Assembly (NCBI RefSeq): GCF_030944405.1
Contig: NZ_CP132339.1
Location: 4,216,001 to 4,280,000 of the forward strand
Direction: 5' to 3'
Origin: Janthinobacterium sp. J1-1
Lineage (GTDB): Bacteria; Pseudomonadota; Gammaproteobacteria; Burkholderiales; Burkholderiaceae_D
DNA: 64,000 bases
In this document: piece by piece, positions 7,932 to 16,413 of the stretch
Numbering within the stretch: position 1 is the stretch's first letter
Layout: each line of letters starts with the position of its first letter
Position numbers and translations under genes: made by a program
The notes under the pieces: model-generated
What the model was told of the DNA's origin: nothing
Database searches by the model: none
Seen by the model: the letters and a program-made list of their open reading frames with translations, nothing else

Positions 7932-10900
7932 ATGAGTCACTTTCTGGACCGTCTTAAATTTTTCAACAAGAGCGCCGAACCGTTTTCGAACGGCCATGGC
8001 ACCGTGGTCGACGAAGACCGCACCTGGGAAAACGCCTACCGCCAGCGCTGGCAGCACGACAAGATCGTGCGTTCGACGCACGGCGTCAATTGCACCGGTT
8101 CGTGCAGCTGGAAGGTGTATGTCAAGAATGGCTTGATCACCTGGGAAACCCAGCAGACCGACTATCCGCGCACCCGCCCGGACCTGCCCAACCACGAGCC
8201 GCGCGGCTGCCCGCGCGGCGCCAGCTATTCCTGGTATGTGTATTCGGCCCAGCGCGTGAAATATCCGATGGTGCGCGGCCGGTTGATGGAAATGTGGCGC
8301 GAAGCGCGCAAGACCATGGACCCGGTCACCGCCTGGGACTACATCAGCCAGGACCCGGTACGCTCGCAGCAGTACAAGGCTATCCGCGGCCTGGGCGGCT
8401 TCGTGCGCGCCACCTGGGACGAATCGAACGAGATGATCGCGGCCGCCAATGCGCTGACGATCAAGAAGTATGGCCCGGACCGCATCGTGGGGTTTTCACC
8501 GATTCCCGCCATGTCGATGGTCAGCTATGCGGCCGGCACGCGCTACCTGTCCCTGATCGGCGGCGTGGCGCTGAGCTTTTACGACTGGTACTGCGATTTG
8601 CCGCCGGCCAGCCCGCAAGTGTGGGGCGAACAGACCGACGTGCCGGAATCGGCCGACTGGTACAACTCGACCTTTTTGATGGTGTGGGGCTCGAACGTGC
8701 CGATGACGCGCACGCCCGACGCCCATTTTTATACGGAAGTGCGCTACAAGGGCACGAAAACCGTCGCCGTGTCGTCCGACTTCGGTGAAATGGCCAAGTT
8801 CGGCGATATCTGGCTGGCACCGAAGCAGGGCACCGACGCCGCGCTGGCCATGGCCATGGGCCATGTGATCCTCAACGAATACCATAAACATCATCAATCG
8901 GCCTACTTCAAGCAGTACGCCAAGCAGTACACGGATTTCCCGATGCTGGTGCTGCTGAAAGAACAGAACGGCATCCTGGCGCCCGAATACTTCCTGCGCG
9001 CCTCGCACCTGGCCAATAACCTCGACGAAACCAACAACCCGGACTGGAAAACGCTGGTCATCGACGAAGCGTCCGGCCGCATCGTGGCGCCGGCCGGCTC
9101 CATCGGTTTTCGCTGGGGCGAAGCGGGCAAGTGGAACCTGGAGATGAAAGAGGGCGGCAATAACGCACCGGTCGATCCGCAGCTGTCCCTGCTGGGCAAG
9201 AGCGATGAAGTGGTCGCGGTCGGTTTTCCTTACTTTGGCGGCAAGGACAGCAGCGACATGCTGATGCGCCATGTCCCGGCCAAACGACTGCAACTGGCCG
9301 ATGGCACGAGCGTGCTGGTGGCCACCGTATTCGACCTGACCCTGGCCAATTATGGCGTCGACCGTGGCCTGGGCGGCGGCAATGTCGCCACCGGCTATGA
9401 CGACGATGTGCCTTATACGCCAGCCTGGCAGGTCAAGCATACTGGCGTGAAAGCGGCGGACGTGATTACCGTGGCGCGCCAGTTTGCCGAGAACGCCGAC
9501 CAGACGCGCGGCAAGAGCATGGTCATCGTCGGCGCGGCCCTGAATCACTGGTACCACATGGACATGACCTATCGCGGCATCATCAACATGCTGATGATGT
9601 GCGGCTGCGTGGGCCAGTCCGGAGGCGGTTGGGCCCATTACGTGGGCCAGGAAAAACTGCGTCCGCAAACGGGATGGACGCCGCTGGCCTTCGCCCAGGA
9701 CTGGAACCGCCCGATGCGCCAGATGAACGGCACCTCGTTCTTCTATGCGCACACCAGCCAGTGGCGCCATGAAAAGCTGCATACCGAGGAAATCGCCTCG
9801 CCCACGGCCGGCCCCGACGTGGCGCCGATGACCTTGCTGGACTACAACGCCAAGGCCGAGCGCATGGGCTGGCTGCCTTCCGCGCCGCAGCTGCAGACCA
9901 ATCCGCTGGACGTGACGCGCGCCGCGCAAGCCGCCGGTGTCAATCCGGTCGATTATGCGGTGGCCCAGATCAAGGACAAGCAGCTCGAATTTTCCTGCGA
10001 CGATCCGGACAATCCGGCCAACTTCCCGCGCAATATGTTTGTCTGGCGCTCGAATATCCTGGGCAGCTCGGGCAAGGGCCACGAGTACTTCCTGAAGTAT
10101 TTGCTGGGCACGCAGAACGCCCTGATGAGCGACGAGAACAACTGCATCAAGCCGCGCGACGTGAAGGTGCGCCCGGCCGCCGAAGGCAAGCTCGATCTGC
10201 TGGTGGTGCTGGACTTCCGCATGTCGACCACCTGCCTGTATGGCGACATCGTGCTGCCGACCGCCACCTGGTATGAAAAGGACGACCTGAACACGTCGGA
10301 CATGCATCCGTTTATCCACCCGCTGTCGGAAGCCGTGCAGCCGCTGTGGCAATCGAAGTCGGACTGGGATATCTACAAGGGGATCGCCAGGAAATTCGAG
10401 GAAATCGGCGGGGCATACCTGGGCACCCAGCAGGATATCGTCCTGACGCCGCTGATGCACGACACGCCCGGCGAGTTGGGCCAGCCGTTCGATCCGAAAG
10501 ACTGGCGCGCCGGCGAGTGCGAGCCTATCCCCGGCAAGACCATGCCCAACTTTACCGTCATCGAGCGCGATTACACCAAGATTTACCAGAAATTCACTTC
10601 GATCGGCCCGCTGCTGGAAAATATCGGCAATGGCGGCAAGGGTATCAGCTGGAAGACCGGCCATGAGGTCGAGGTCCTGCGCGGCATCAACCGCACCGTG
10701 CTGGCCGAGGGTGTGGCGCATGGCCAGCCAAGGCTGGACACGGCCATCGATGCGGCCGAGATGATTTTGTCGCTGGCGCCGGAAACCAATGGCCACGTGG
10801 CCGTCAAGGCCTGGGCCGCGCTGTCCAAAATCACGGGGCGCGACCATACCCACCTGGCGCTGCCGCGCGAGCACGACACGATCCGTTTCCGCGACGTGCA

Positions 10901-11639
10901 GGCGCAGCCGCGCAAGATCATCTCGTCGCCGACCTGGTCGGGCCTGGAATCGGAAGAAGTCAGCTATAACGCCTGCTATACCAATGTGCATGAACTGATC
11001 CCGTGGCGCACGCTGACCGGCCGCCAGCAGTTTTACCAGGATCACCGCTGGATGCGCGATTTTGGCGAGGGACTGTGCGTGTACAAGCCGGCGATCAACA
11101 CCAAGACCACCACGCAGATGCTGGGCGCGAGCCCGAACGGCAACAAGGAACTGGCGCTGAACTTCATTACGCCGCACCAGAAATGGGGCATCCATTCGAC
11201 CTATTCGGACAATCTGCGCATGCTGACCCTGTCGCGCGGCGGCCCGCACGTGTGGCTGTCCGAGATCGACGCGAAGAACGCCGGCATCGTCGACAACGAC
11301 TGGATCGAAGTGTTCAACGTGAACGGCACCCTGACGGCCCGCGCCGTCGTCAGCCAGCGCGTACCGGAAGGCATGACGATGATGTACCACGCACAGGAAA
11401 AGATCATCAATGTGCCGGGTTCGGAACAGTCGGGCAAGCGGGGCGGCATCCACAACTCGGTGACGCGCGCCGTCACCAAGCCGACCCACATGATAGGCGG
11501 CTACGCGCAGCTGTCGTGGGGCTTCAATTACTACGGCACGGTGGGCTCGAACCGCGATGAATTCGTGTTGGTCCGCAAGATGAACAAGATCGACTGGCTC
11601 GAAGGCTCGTTGAAAGAAGAACAAGGGAGCATGGCATGA
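7932..11639 (+). CDS. narG: Respiratory nitrate reductase, catalytic alpha subunit
   Basis: 1235 residues, normal for NarG. It reduces nitrate to nitrite at a bis-MGD molybdenum centre on the cytoplasmic face of the membrane complex NarGHI. The N-terminal FS0 cluster ligands are His50, Cys54, Cys58 and Cys93 (HGVNCTGSC ... RGC). The segment SFYDWYCDLPP contains the Asp (residue 218) that by position corresponds to the Mo-ligating Asp of E. coli NarG. No Tat signal for export is needed or seen beyond the short N-terminus. GGAGGT precedes the ATG at 7932. The stop overlaps narH as ATGA (11636-11639), so the two subunits are coupled in translation. Confidence 0.97.
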   Translation: MSHFLDRLKFFNKSAEPFSNGHGTVVDEDRTWENAYRQRWQHDKIVRSTHGVNCTGSCSWKVYVKNGLITWETQQTDYPRTRPDLPNHEPRGCPRGASYSWYVYSAQRVKYPMVRGRLMEMWREARKTMDPVTAWDYISQDPVRSQQYKAIRGLGGFVRATWDESNEMIAAANALTIKKYGPDRIVGFSPIPAMSMVSYAAGTRYLSLIGGVALSFYDWYCDLPPASPQVWGEQTDVPESADWYNSTFLMVWGSNVPMTRTPDAHFYTEVRYKGTKTVAVSSDFGEMAKFGDIWLAPKQGTDAALAMAMGHVILNEYHKHHQSAYFKQYAKQYTDFPMLVLLKEQNGILAPEYFLRASHLANNLDETNNPDWKTLVIDEASGRIVAPAGSIGFRWGEAGKWNLEMKEGGNNAPVDPQLSLLGKSDEVVAVGFPYFGGKDSSDMLMRHVPAKRLQLADGTSVLVATVFDLTLANYGVDRGLGGGNVATGYDDDVPYTPAWQVKHTGVKAADVITVARQFAENADQTRGKSMVIVGAALNHWYHMDMTYRGIINMLMMCGCVGQSGGGWAHYVGQEKLRPQTGWTPLAFAQDWNRPMRQMNGTSFFYAHTSQWRHEKLHTEEIASPTAGPDVAPMTLLDYNAKAERMGWLPSAPQLQTNPLDVTRAAQAAGVNPVDYAVAQIKDKQLEFSCDDPDNPANFPRNMFVWRSNILGSSGKGHEYFLKYLLGTQNALMSDENNCIKPRDVKVRPAAEGKLDLLVVLDFRMSTTCLYGDIVLPTATWYEKDDLNTSDMHPFIHPLSEAVQPLWQSKSDWDIYKGIARKFEEIGGAYLGTQQDIVLTPLMHDTPGELGQPFDPKDWRAGECEPIPGKTMPNFTVIERDYTKIYQKFTSIGPLLENIGNGGKGISWKTGHEVEVLRGINRTVLAEGVAHGQPRLDTAIDAAEMILSLAPETNGHVAVKAWAALSKITGRDHTHLALPREHDTIRFRDVQAQPRKIISSPTWSGLESEEVSYNACYTNVHELIPWRTLTGRQQFYQDHRWMRDFGEGLCVYKPAINTKTTTQMLGASPNGNKELALNFITPHQKWGIHSTYSDNLRMLTLSRGGPHVWLSEIDAKNAGIVDNDWIEVFNVNGTLTARAVVSQRVPEGMTMMYHAQEKIINVPGSEQSGKRGGIHNSVTRAVTKPTHMIGGYAQLSWGFNYYGTVGSNRDEFVLVRKMNKIDWLEGSLKEEQGSMA

Positions 11640-13192
11640 AAATCAGAGCGCAAATCGGCATGGTGCTGAACCTGGACAAGTGCATCGGCTGCCATACTTG
11701 CTCGGTGACCTGCAAGAACGTATGGACCAGCCGCGACGGCGTGGAATACGCGTGGTTCAACAACGTGGAAACCAAGCCCGGCATCGGCTATCCGAAACAG
11801 TGGGAAAACCAGGAGAAATGGAATGGCGGCTGGCGCCGTACCGCGGCCGGCAAGATCGAGCCGCGCCAGGGCAGTCGCCTGAAAATCCTGGCCAATATCT
11901 TCGCCAACCCGAACCTGCCGCAGATCGACGAGTACTACGAGCCGTTCACGTTTGACTACGAGCGGTTGCAGAATGCGCCTTTGAGCGAAACGCCGCCGAC
12001 GGCGCGGCCTATCTCGGTGTTGACCGGCAAGAAGATGGACAAGATCGAGTGGGGGCCGAATTGGGAGGATGACCTGGGCGGCGAATTTGCCCAGCGCAGC
12101 CAGGATGCGCTGTTCGACAATATGCAGAAGGAGATGTACGGTACTTTTGAAAACACCTTCATGATGTATCTGCCGCGCCTGTGCGAGCATTGCCTCAACC
12201 CGACATGCGTCGCATCCTGCCCATCGGGCTCGGTCTACAAGCGCGAGGACGACGGCATCGTGCTGATCGACCAGGACAAGTGCCGCGGCTGGCGCATGTG
12301 CATCTCCGGTTGCCCGTACAAGAAGATTTACTACAACTGGTCGTCCGGCAAGGCTGAAAAATGCACCTTTTGCTTCCCGCGCATCGAAGCGGGCCAGCCC
12401 ACCGTGTGCTCGGAAACCTGCGTCGGTCGCATCCGCTACCTGGGCGTGCTGCTGTACGACGCCGACAGGATCGAGGCGGCCGCTTCGGTGGCCGACCCGC
12501 GCGACCTGTATCCGTCGCAACTGAATCTCTTCCTCGACCCGCACGACCCGGCCGTGATCGACGAGGCGCGCCGCCAGGGCATTCCCGATTCTTGGCTGGA
12601 ATCGGCCAAGCGTTCGCCTGTCTACAAGATGGCGGTCGAGTGGAAGGTGGCCTTCCCGCTGCACCCGGAATACCGCACCTTGCCGATGGTGTGGTATATC
12701 CCGCCGCTGTCGCCGATCCAGGCCGCCGCCGAATCGGGCAAGCTGGGCAAGAACGGCATCCTGCCGGACACGTCGAGCCTGCGCATCCCGGTGCAATACC
12801 TGGCCAACCTGCTGACGGCCGGCGACCAGCCGCCGGTGATCCGCGCCCTGGACCGCATGCTGGCCATGCGCGCCTACATGCGCAGCAAGCATGTGGCGCC
12901 GACGCCCGACCTGGCGGTGCTGGAGCAGGTGGGCCTGGACGCGGCCACCGTGGAAGACATGTACCACATCATGGCGATCGCCAATTACGAAGACCGTTTC
13001 GTGATCCCCAGCAGCCACAAGGAAATGGCCGAGGACAGCTTCAACGACAAGGGCAGCTGTGGCTTCACTTTTGGCAATGGCTGCTCGGACGGCACCAGCG
13101 ACGCCAGCCTGTTCGGCAAGCGCAAGCACGGTTCGGAGATTTTCATGGCGATGCCGAAGTCACGCAAAAAAAAGGAGAGCCTCGATGTCTGA
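11636..13192 (+). CDS. narH: Nitrate reductase iron-sulfur beta subunit
   Basis: 518 residues. Four cysteine groups for the FS1-FS4 clusters are visible: CIGCHTCSVTC (16-26), CEHCLNPTCVASC, CRGWRMCISGC and CTFCFPR with CSETC. The Trp in CRGWRMC marks the position where a [3Fe-4S] cluster replaces a [4Fe-4S], as in other NarH. The subunit passes electrons from NarI haem to the NarG molybdenum site. Start is in the ATGA overlap with narG; the 3' end overlaps narJ by 8 bases. A run of eight A residues followed by GGAG (13166-13177) gives the narJ Shine-Dalgarno inside narH. Confidence 0.97.
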   Translation: MKIRAQIGMVLNLDKCIGCHTCSVTCKNVWTSRDGVEYAWFNNVETKPGIGYPKQWENQEKWNGGWRRTAAGKIEPRQGSRLKILANIFANPNLPQIDEYYEPFTFDYERLQNAPLSETPPTARPISVLTGKKMDKIEWGPNWEDDLGGEFAQRSQDALFDNMQKEMYGTFENTFMMYLPRLCEHCLNPTCVASCPSGSVYKREDDGIVLIDQDKCRGWRMCISGCPYKKIYYNWSSGKAEKCTFCFPRIEAGQPTVCSETCVGRIRYLGVLLYDADRIEAAASVADPRDLYPSQLNLFLDPHDPAVIDEARRQGIPDSWLESAKRSPVYKMAVEWKVAFPLHPEYRTLPMVWYIPPLSPIQAAAESGKLGKNGILPDTSSLRIPVQYLANLLTAGDQPPVIRALDRMLAMRAYMRSKHVAPTPDLAVLEQVGLDAATVEDMYHIMAIANYEDRFVIPSSHKEMAEDSFNDKGSCGFTFGNGCSDGTSDASLFGKRKHGSEIFMAMPKSRKKKESLDV

Positions 13193-13859
13193 TCATCTGA
13201 ATACCATGCAGGGTTACCAGGTGCTGTCGGCCTTGCTGCTGTACCCGGAGCCGGAACTGCAGCAGGAGCTGCCCGCCTTGAATGGGCTGCTGGTCGAGAC
13301 CCTGCCAGCCTGGCATGCGACCTTGCAGCCGCTGCTGGCGCACTTGCAGGCCACCGCCCTGATCGACCTGCAGCAGCAATATGTGATGACCTTCGACCGC
13401 AATCCGTCGCAGTCGCTGCACCTGTTCGAGCATATTCACGGCGAATCGCGCGACCGGGGCCAGGCCATGGTCGACCTGCTGGCCGAATACAGCCGCCATG
13501 GCCTGCAGATGGTGGGCGACGACTTGCCCGACTATGTGCCGCTGTTCCTGGAGTTTTTGTCGCAGCAGGAGCCGCCGGAAGCCGAGCGCCTGCTGGGCGA
13601 CGCCATCCACGTGCTGGCCTATATCGGCCGCAAGCTGCGCGCCAATGGCAGCAGCTACGCCTGCGTGTTCGACCTGCTGCAGACACTGACGCCGGTCCAG
13701 GCCGAGGAACTGAGCGAGCCGCCGATCCGCGACATGGACGAAGCGCTGGAAACCTTCGGACCCGGCGCGGACGGCATCGAGCCGCTGCTCAAGCCCGGTG
13801 GCCTGGCTGGGACGCACCCGGTCAATTTCTATCCCAAGGCGGCAGCACCGCATCACTGA
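13185..13859 (+). CDS. narJ: Nitrate reductase molybdenum cofactor assembly chaperone
   Basis: 224 residues, helical, TorD/NarJ family. Typical features are the N-terminal LSALLLYPEPEL, the central YVMTFDRNPSQSLHLFEHIHGESRDRGQAM block and DLPDYVPLFLEFL. NarJ binds apo-NarG and allows insertion of Mo-bis-MGD and the FS0 cluster before membrane attachment; it is not part of the final enzyme. The start is set by AAAGGAG 8 bases upstream and overlaps the narH end by 8 bases. narI follows after 11 bases. Confidence 0.95.
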   Translation: MSDHLNTMQGYQVLSALLLYPEPELQQELPALNGLLVETLPAWHATLQPLLAHLQATALIDLQQQYVMTFDRNPSQSLHLFEHIHGESRDRGQAMVDLLAEYSRHGLQMVGDDLPDYVPLFLEFLSQQEPPEAERLLGDAIHVLAYIGRKLRANGSSYACVFDLLQTLTPVQAEELSEPPIRDMDEALETFGPGADGIEPLLKPGGLAGTHPVNFYPKAAAPHH

Positions 13860-13870
13860 AGGAGAGCGTC

Positions 13871-14554
13871 ATGAACTACCTGCATCAATTTGTGTTCGGG
13901 ATTTATCCCTATATCGCGCTGGCGATCTTCCTGCTCGGCAGCCTGGTGCGTTTCGACCGCGAGCAGTACACCTGGAAATCGGAATCGAGCCAGGTGCTCA
14001 ATACGGGCATGCTGCGCCTGGGCAGCCCGCTGTTCCACGTCGGCATACTCGGCCTGTTCTTCGGCCATGCGGCCGGCCTGCTGACCCCCGTATGGGTGTG
14101 GGATGCGCTGGGTGTCACCCACGGTGTCAAGCAGACGGTGGCCATGGTGGCCGGCGGCGTGATGGGCACCTTGTGCCTGGTCGGCATCCTGATGCTGCTG
14201 GCGCGCCGCTTCGGCAATGACCGCGTGGCCGCCCGCACCACCTTCAAGGACAAGCTGGTACTGCTGTGGATCTTGCTGACCCTGTTGCTGGGACTGTCGT
14301 CGATCTTTGTCTCGGCCTCGCACATGGACGGCCACATGATGGTGCTGCTGATGACCTGGGCCCAGCACGTGGTCACTTTCCGTGGCGACGCCGCCGGTTT
14401 TATCGCCGACGCGCCGTGGATCTTCAAGCTGCACCTGTTCATGGGCATGTCGCTGTTCGTCATCTTCCCGTTCACCCGCCTGGTGCATGTATGGAGCGGC
14501 TTTGGCGCCTTGGCCTATCTGGGCCGCACCTGGCAGCTGGTACGCCGGCGCTAA
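13871..14554 (+). CDS. narI: Nitrate reductase cytochrome b (gamma) subunit
   Basis: 227 residues with five predicted transmembrane helices, as in E. coli NarI. It oxidises quinol and carries two b haems. Candidate haem-ligand His residues are in FFGHAAGL, in SHMDGHMM/AQHVV, and in KLHLF and RLVHVWSG. The start at 13871 has GAAGGAG upstream. The protein anchors NarGH to the inner membrane. The next gene begins 24 bases downstream. Confidence 0.96.
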   Translation: MNYLHQFVFGIYPYIALAIFLLGSLVRFDREQYTWKSESSQVLNTGMLRLGSPLFHVGILGLFFGHAAGLLTPVWVWDALGVTHGVKQTVAMVAGGVMGTLCLVGILMLLARRFGNDRVAARTTFKDKLVLLWILLTLLLGLSSIFVSASHMDGHMMVLLMTWAQHVVTFRGDAAGFIADAPWIFKLHLFMGMSLFVIFPFTRLVHVWSGFGALAYLGRTWQLVRRR

Positions 14555-14578
14555 TCGTAATCGAAAGAGGAGAACATC

Positions 14579-15325
14579 ATGGGTATCTCGGTCAATGGCG
14601 TCGATATCGACGACACGGAAGTGGAACAGGAGCTGGCGCATCACCAGGGCGCCGGCAATCCCCTGAAACAGGCGGTGCAGGAACTGGTGTTGCGCCGGCT
14701 GCTGCTCGACGAGGCGCGCCGCCTGGGCCTGTCGGCTGCCAGCGATGACGACCTGGTCGAAGCGCTGTTTGCGCAGGAAGTCAAAGTGCCGGTCGCCGAC
14801 GATGCCGCCTGCCGCACGTTTTACGCGCAGCGCCCTCAGCTGTTCCGCAGCGGCGCATTGGTGGAAGCGCGCCATATCCTGTTCCAGGTCACGCCGGAAG
14901 CGCCGCTGGACCTGCTGCGCACCACGGCGCAGGCCGTGCTCGACGCCTTGAAGGCCGCGCCGGAGCGTTTCACGGAGCTGGCGGGCCAGTATTCGAACTG
15001 CCCCTCGGGCGCCGTGGGTGGCAACCTGGGCCAGCTGTCGCCGGGCCAGAGCGTGCCGGAGTTCGATGCGCTGGTATTCCTGCTGGACGAAGGCGAGCTG
15101 GCCGGGCGCCTGCTGGAAACGCGCTTCGGCTACCACATCGTGCAGGTGCTGCGCCGCATCGAAGGCAGGGCGATCGCGTACGAGGCGGTGCAGGCGCAGA
15201 TCGCCGACCGGCTGTCGCGCGCGGCCTGGCAGCGCGCCGTGCACCAGTACCTGCATCTGCTGGTGGGGCGCGCCGAGATCGGCGGCGTGGAGCTCGAAGG
15301 CACGGACAGCCCGCTGGTGCAATAG
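14579..15325 (+). CDS. PpiC-type (parvulin) peptidyl-prolyl isomerase of the nar operon
   Basis: 248 residues. The N-terminal helical part (1-95) is followed by a parvulin domain (about 95-195) with EARHILFQV, the FTELAGQYSNCPSG segment, GGNLGQL and ETRFGYHIVQV. No signal peptide or membrane anchor is seen, so it should work in the cytoplasm. Parvulins of this kind are found at the end of narGHJI operons in several beta- and gamma-proteobacteria and resemble NifM, which helps mature nitrogenase iron protein. A role in folding NarG or NarH is inferred from position. AAGAGGAG precedes the start. Confidence 0.9.
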   Translation: MGISVNGVDIDDTEVEQELAHHQGAGNPLKQAVQELVLRRLLLDEARRLGLSAASDDDLVEALFAQEVKVPVADDAACRTFYAQRPQLFRSGALVEARHILFQVTPEAPLDLLRTTAQAVLDALKAAPERFTELAGQYSNCPSGAVGGNLGQLSPGQSVPEFDALVFLLDEGELAGRLLETRFGYHIVQVLRRIEGRAIAYEAVQAQIADRLSRAAWQRAVHQYLHLLVGRAEIGGVELEGTDSPLVQ

Positions 15326-15412
15326 GCCAAAGTGACTAGGATGGTGGCTCGTCTGGTGTACAGCCAGGCGCTGCCCCAGGCTTTACAATCAGATGATGAA
15401 ACGGAGCGCGTG

Positions 15413-16387
15413 ATGTTGCTTGATCGATTTGGCAGGTCCATCGACTATATACGCTTGTCGGTGACCGACCGCTGCGACTTGCGCTGCAGTTATTGCATGC
15501 CCAAGGGCTTTCGCGGTTTCGAAGAACCGAAGGACTGGCTCACGTTCGACGAGATCGAGCGCCTGCTGGGCGTGTTCGTGCGCCTCGGTACGCGCCGGGT
15601 GCGTCTGACGGGCGGCGAGCCGCTGTTGCGGCGCAAGCTGCCGGAGCTGGCAGGGCGCTTGTCCGCGCTGCCCGGCCTGCTGGATCTGTCGCTGTCGACC
15701 AACGCCACCCAGCTGGGCCGCCATGCGGTGGCGCTGCGCGCGGCGGGGGTGAGTCGCATCAATGTCAGCCTGGATTCGCTGGACCGCGCCTGCATGCAGA
15801 CGATTACTGGCCGCGACAGCCTGCAGACCATACTCGACGGCCTGATGGCGGGCAAGGCGGCCGGTTTCGATCCGATCAAGATCAATATGGTGGCCATGCG
15901 CGGCGTCAATGACGACCAGATCGAGGCGATGGCGGCCTTTTGCATCGAGCAGCACTTCATGCTGCGCCTGATCGAGGCGATGCCGATGGGCAGCACGGGG
16001 CGCAATGCGCAGTACATGCCGCTCGGTGCCGTGCGCGAGCGCCTGACGCAAAAATTCGGCCTGGTGCCGCAGGCGCAAGAACTCGGTGGCGGGCCCGCGC
16101 GCTACCTGTCGACAGCGGACGGGCAGGCCAGCATCGGCTTTATCACGCCGATGTCGCAGCATTTTTGCGCGACCTGCAACCGCGTGCGCCTGTCCGTCGA
16201 CGGCACCTTGTACCTGTGCCTGGGCCAGGAAGAAAAATTTGCGTTCGGCCCCATGCTGCGCGGCGGGGCCAGCGACGCGGAACTGGAAGCGGCCATCCGC
16301 GAGGCCATCGAACTGAAGCCGCAGCAGCATGATTTCAATACGCAGCCGGACAAGATCATCCGTTTCATGGCGCAAACGGGTGGGTGA
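15413..16387 (+). CDS. moaA: GTP 3',8-cyclase, molybdenum cofactor biosynthesis
   Basis: 324 residues. The radical SAM motif is CDLRCSYC near residue 22-29, GGEPLLR is the SAM-binding GGEP loop, and the second cluster is bound by the C-terminal Cys set in FCATCNRVRL with a later Cys in LYLCLGQ. The protein ends in the conserved Gly-Gly. MoaA, with MoaC, turns GTP into cyclic pyranopterin monophosphate, the first step to the Mo cofactor used by NarG. I chose ATG at 15413 because GGAG at 15403-15406 is well placed; a longer form from 15332 lacks family similarity. An 87-base gap separates it from the parvulin gene. Confidence 0.94.
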   Translation: MLLDRFGRSIDYIRLSVTDRCDLRCSYCMPKGFRGFEEPKDWLTFDEIERLLGVFVRLGTRRVRLTGGEPLLRRKLPELAGRLSALPGLLDLSLSTNATQLGRHAVALRAAGVSRINVSLDSLDRACMQTITGRDSLQTILDGLMAGKAAGFDPIKINMVAMRGVNDDQIEAMAAFCIEQHFMLRLIEAMPMGSTGRNAQYMPLGAVRERLTQKFGLVPQAQELGGGPARYLSTADGQASIGFITPMSQHFCATCNRVRLSVDGTLYLCLGQEEKFAFGPMLRGGASDAELEAAIREAIELKPQQHDFNTQPDKIIRFMAQTGG

Positions 16388-16413
16388 AGGGCGCGGCATA
16401 GACTAGGAACAGC

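Noticed and set aside
8496..11624. Very long open frame (over 1000 codons) opposite narG
   Set aside because: It mirrors narG exactly, has a composition driven by the GC-rich third positions of narG and no recognisable domain. narG with its clusters and Mo site is the real gene.
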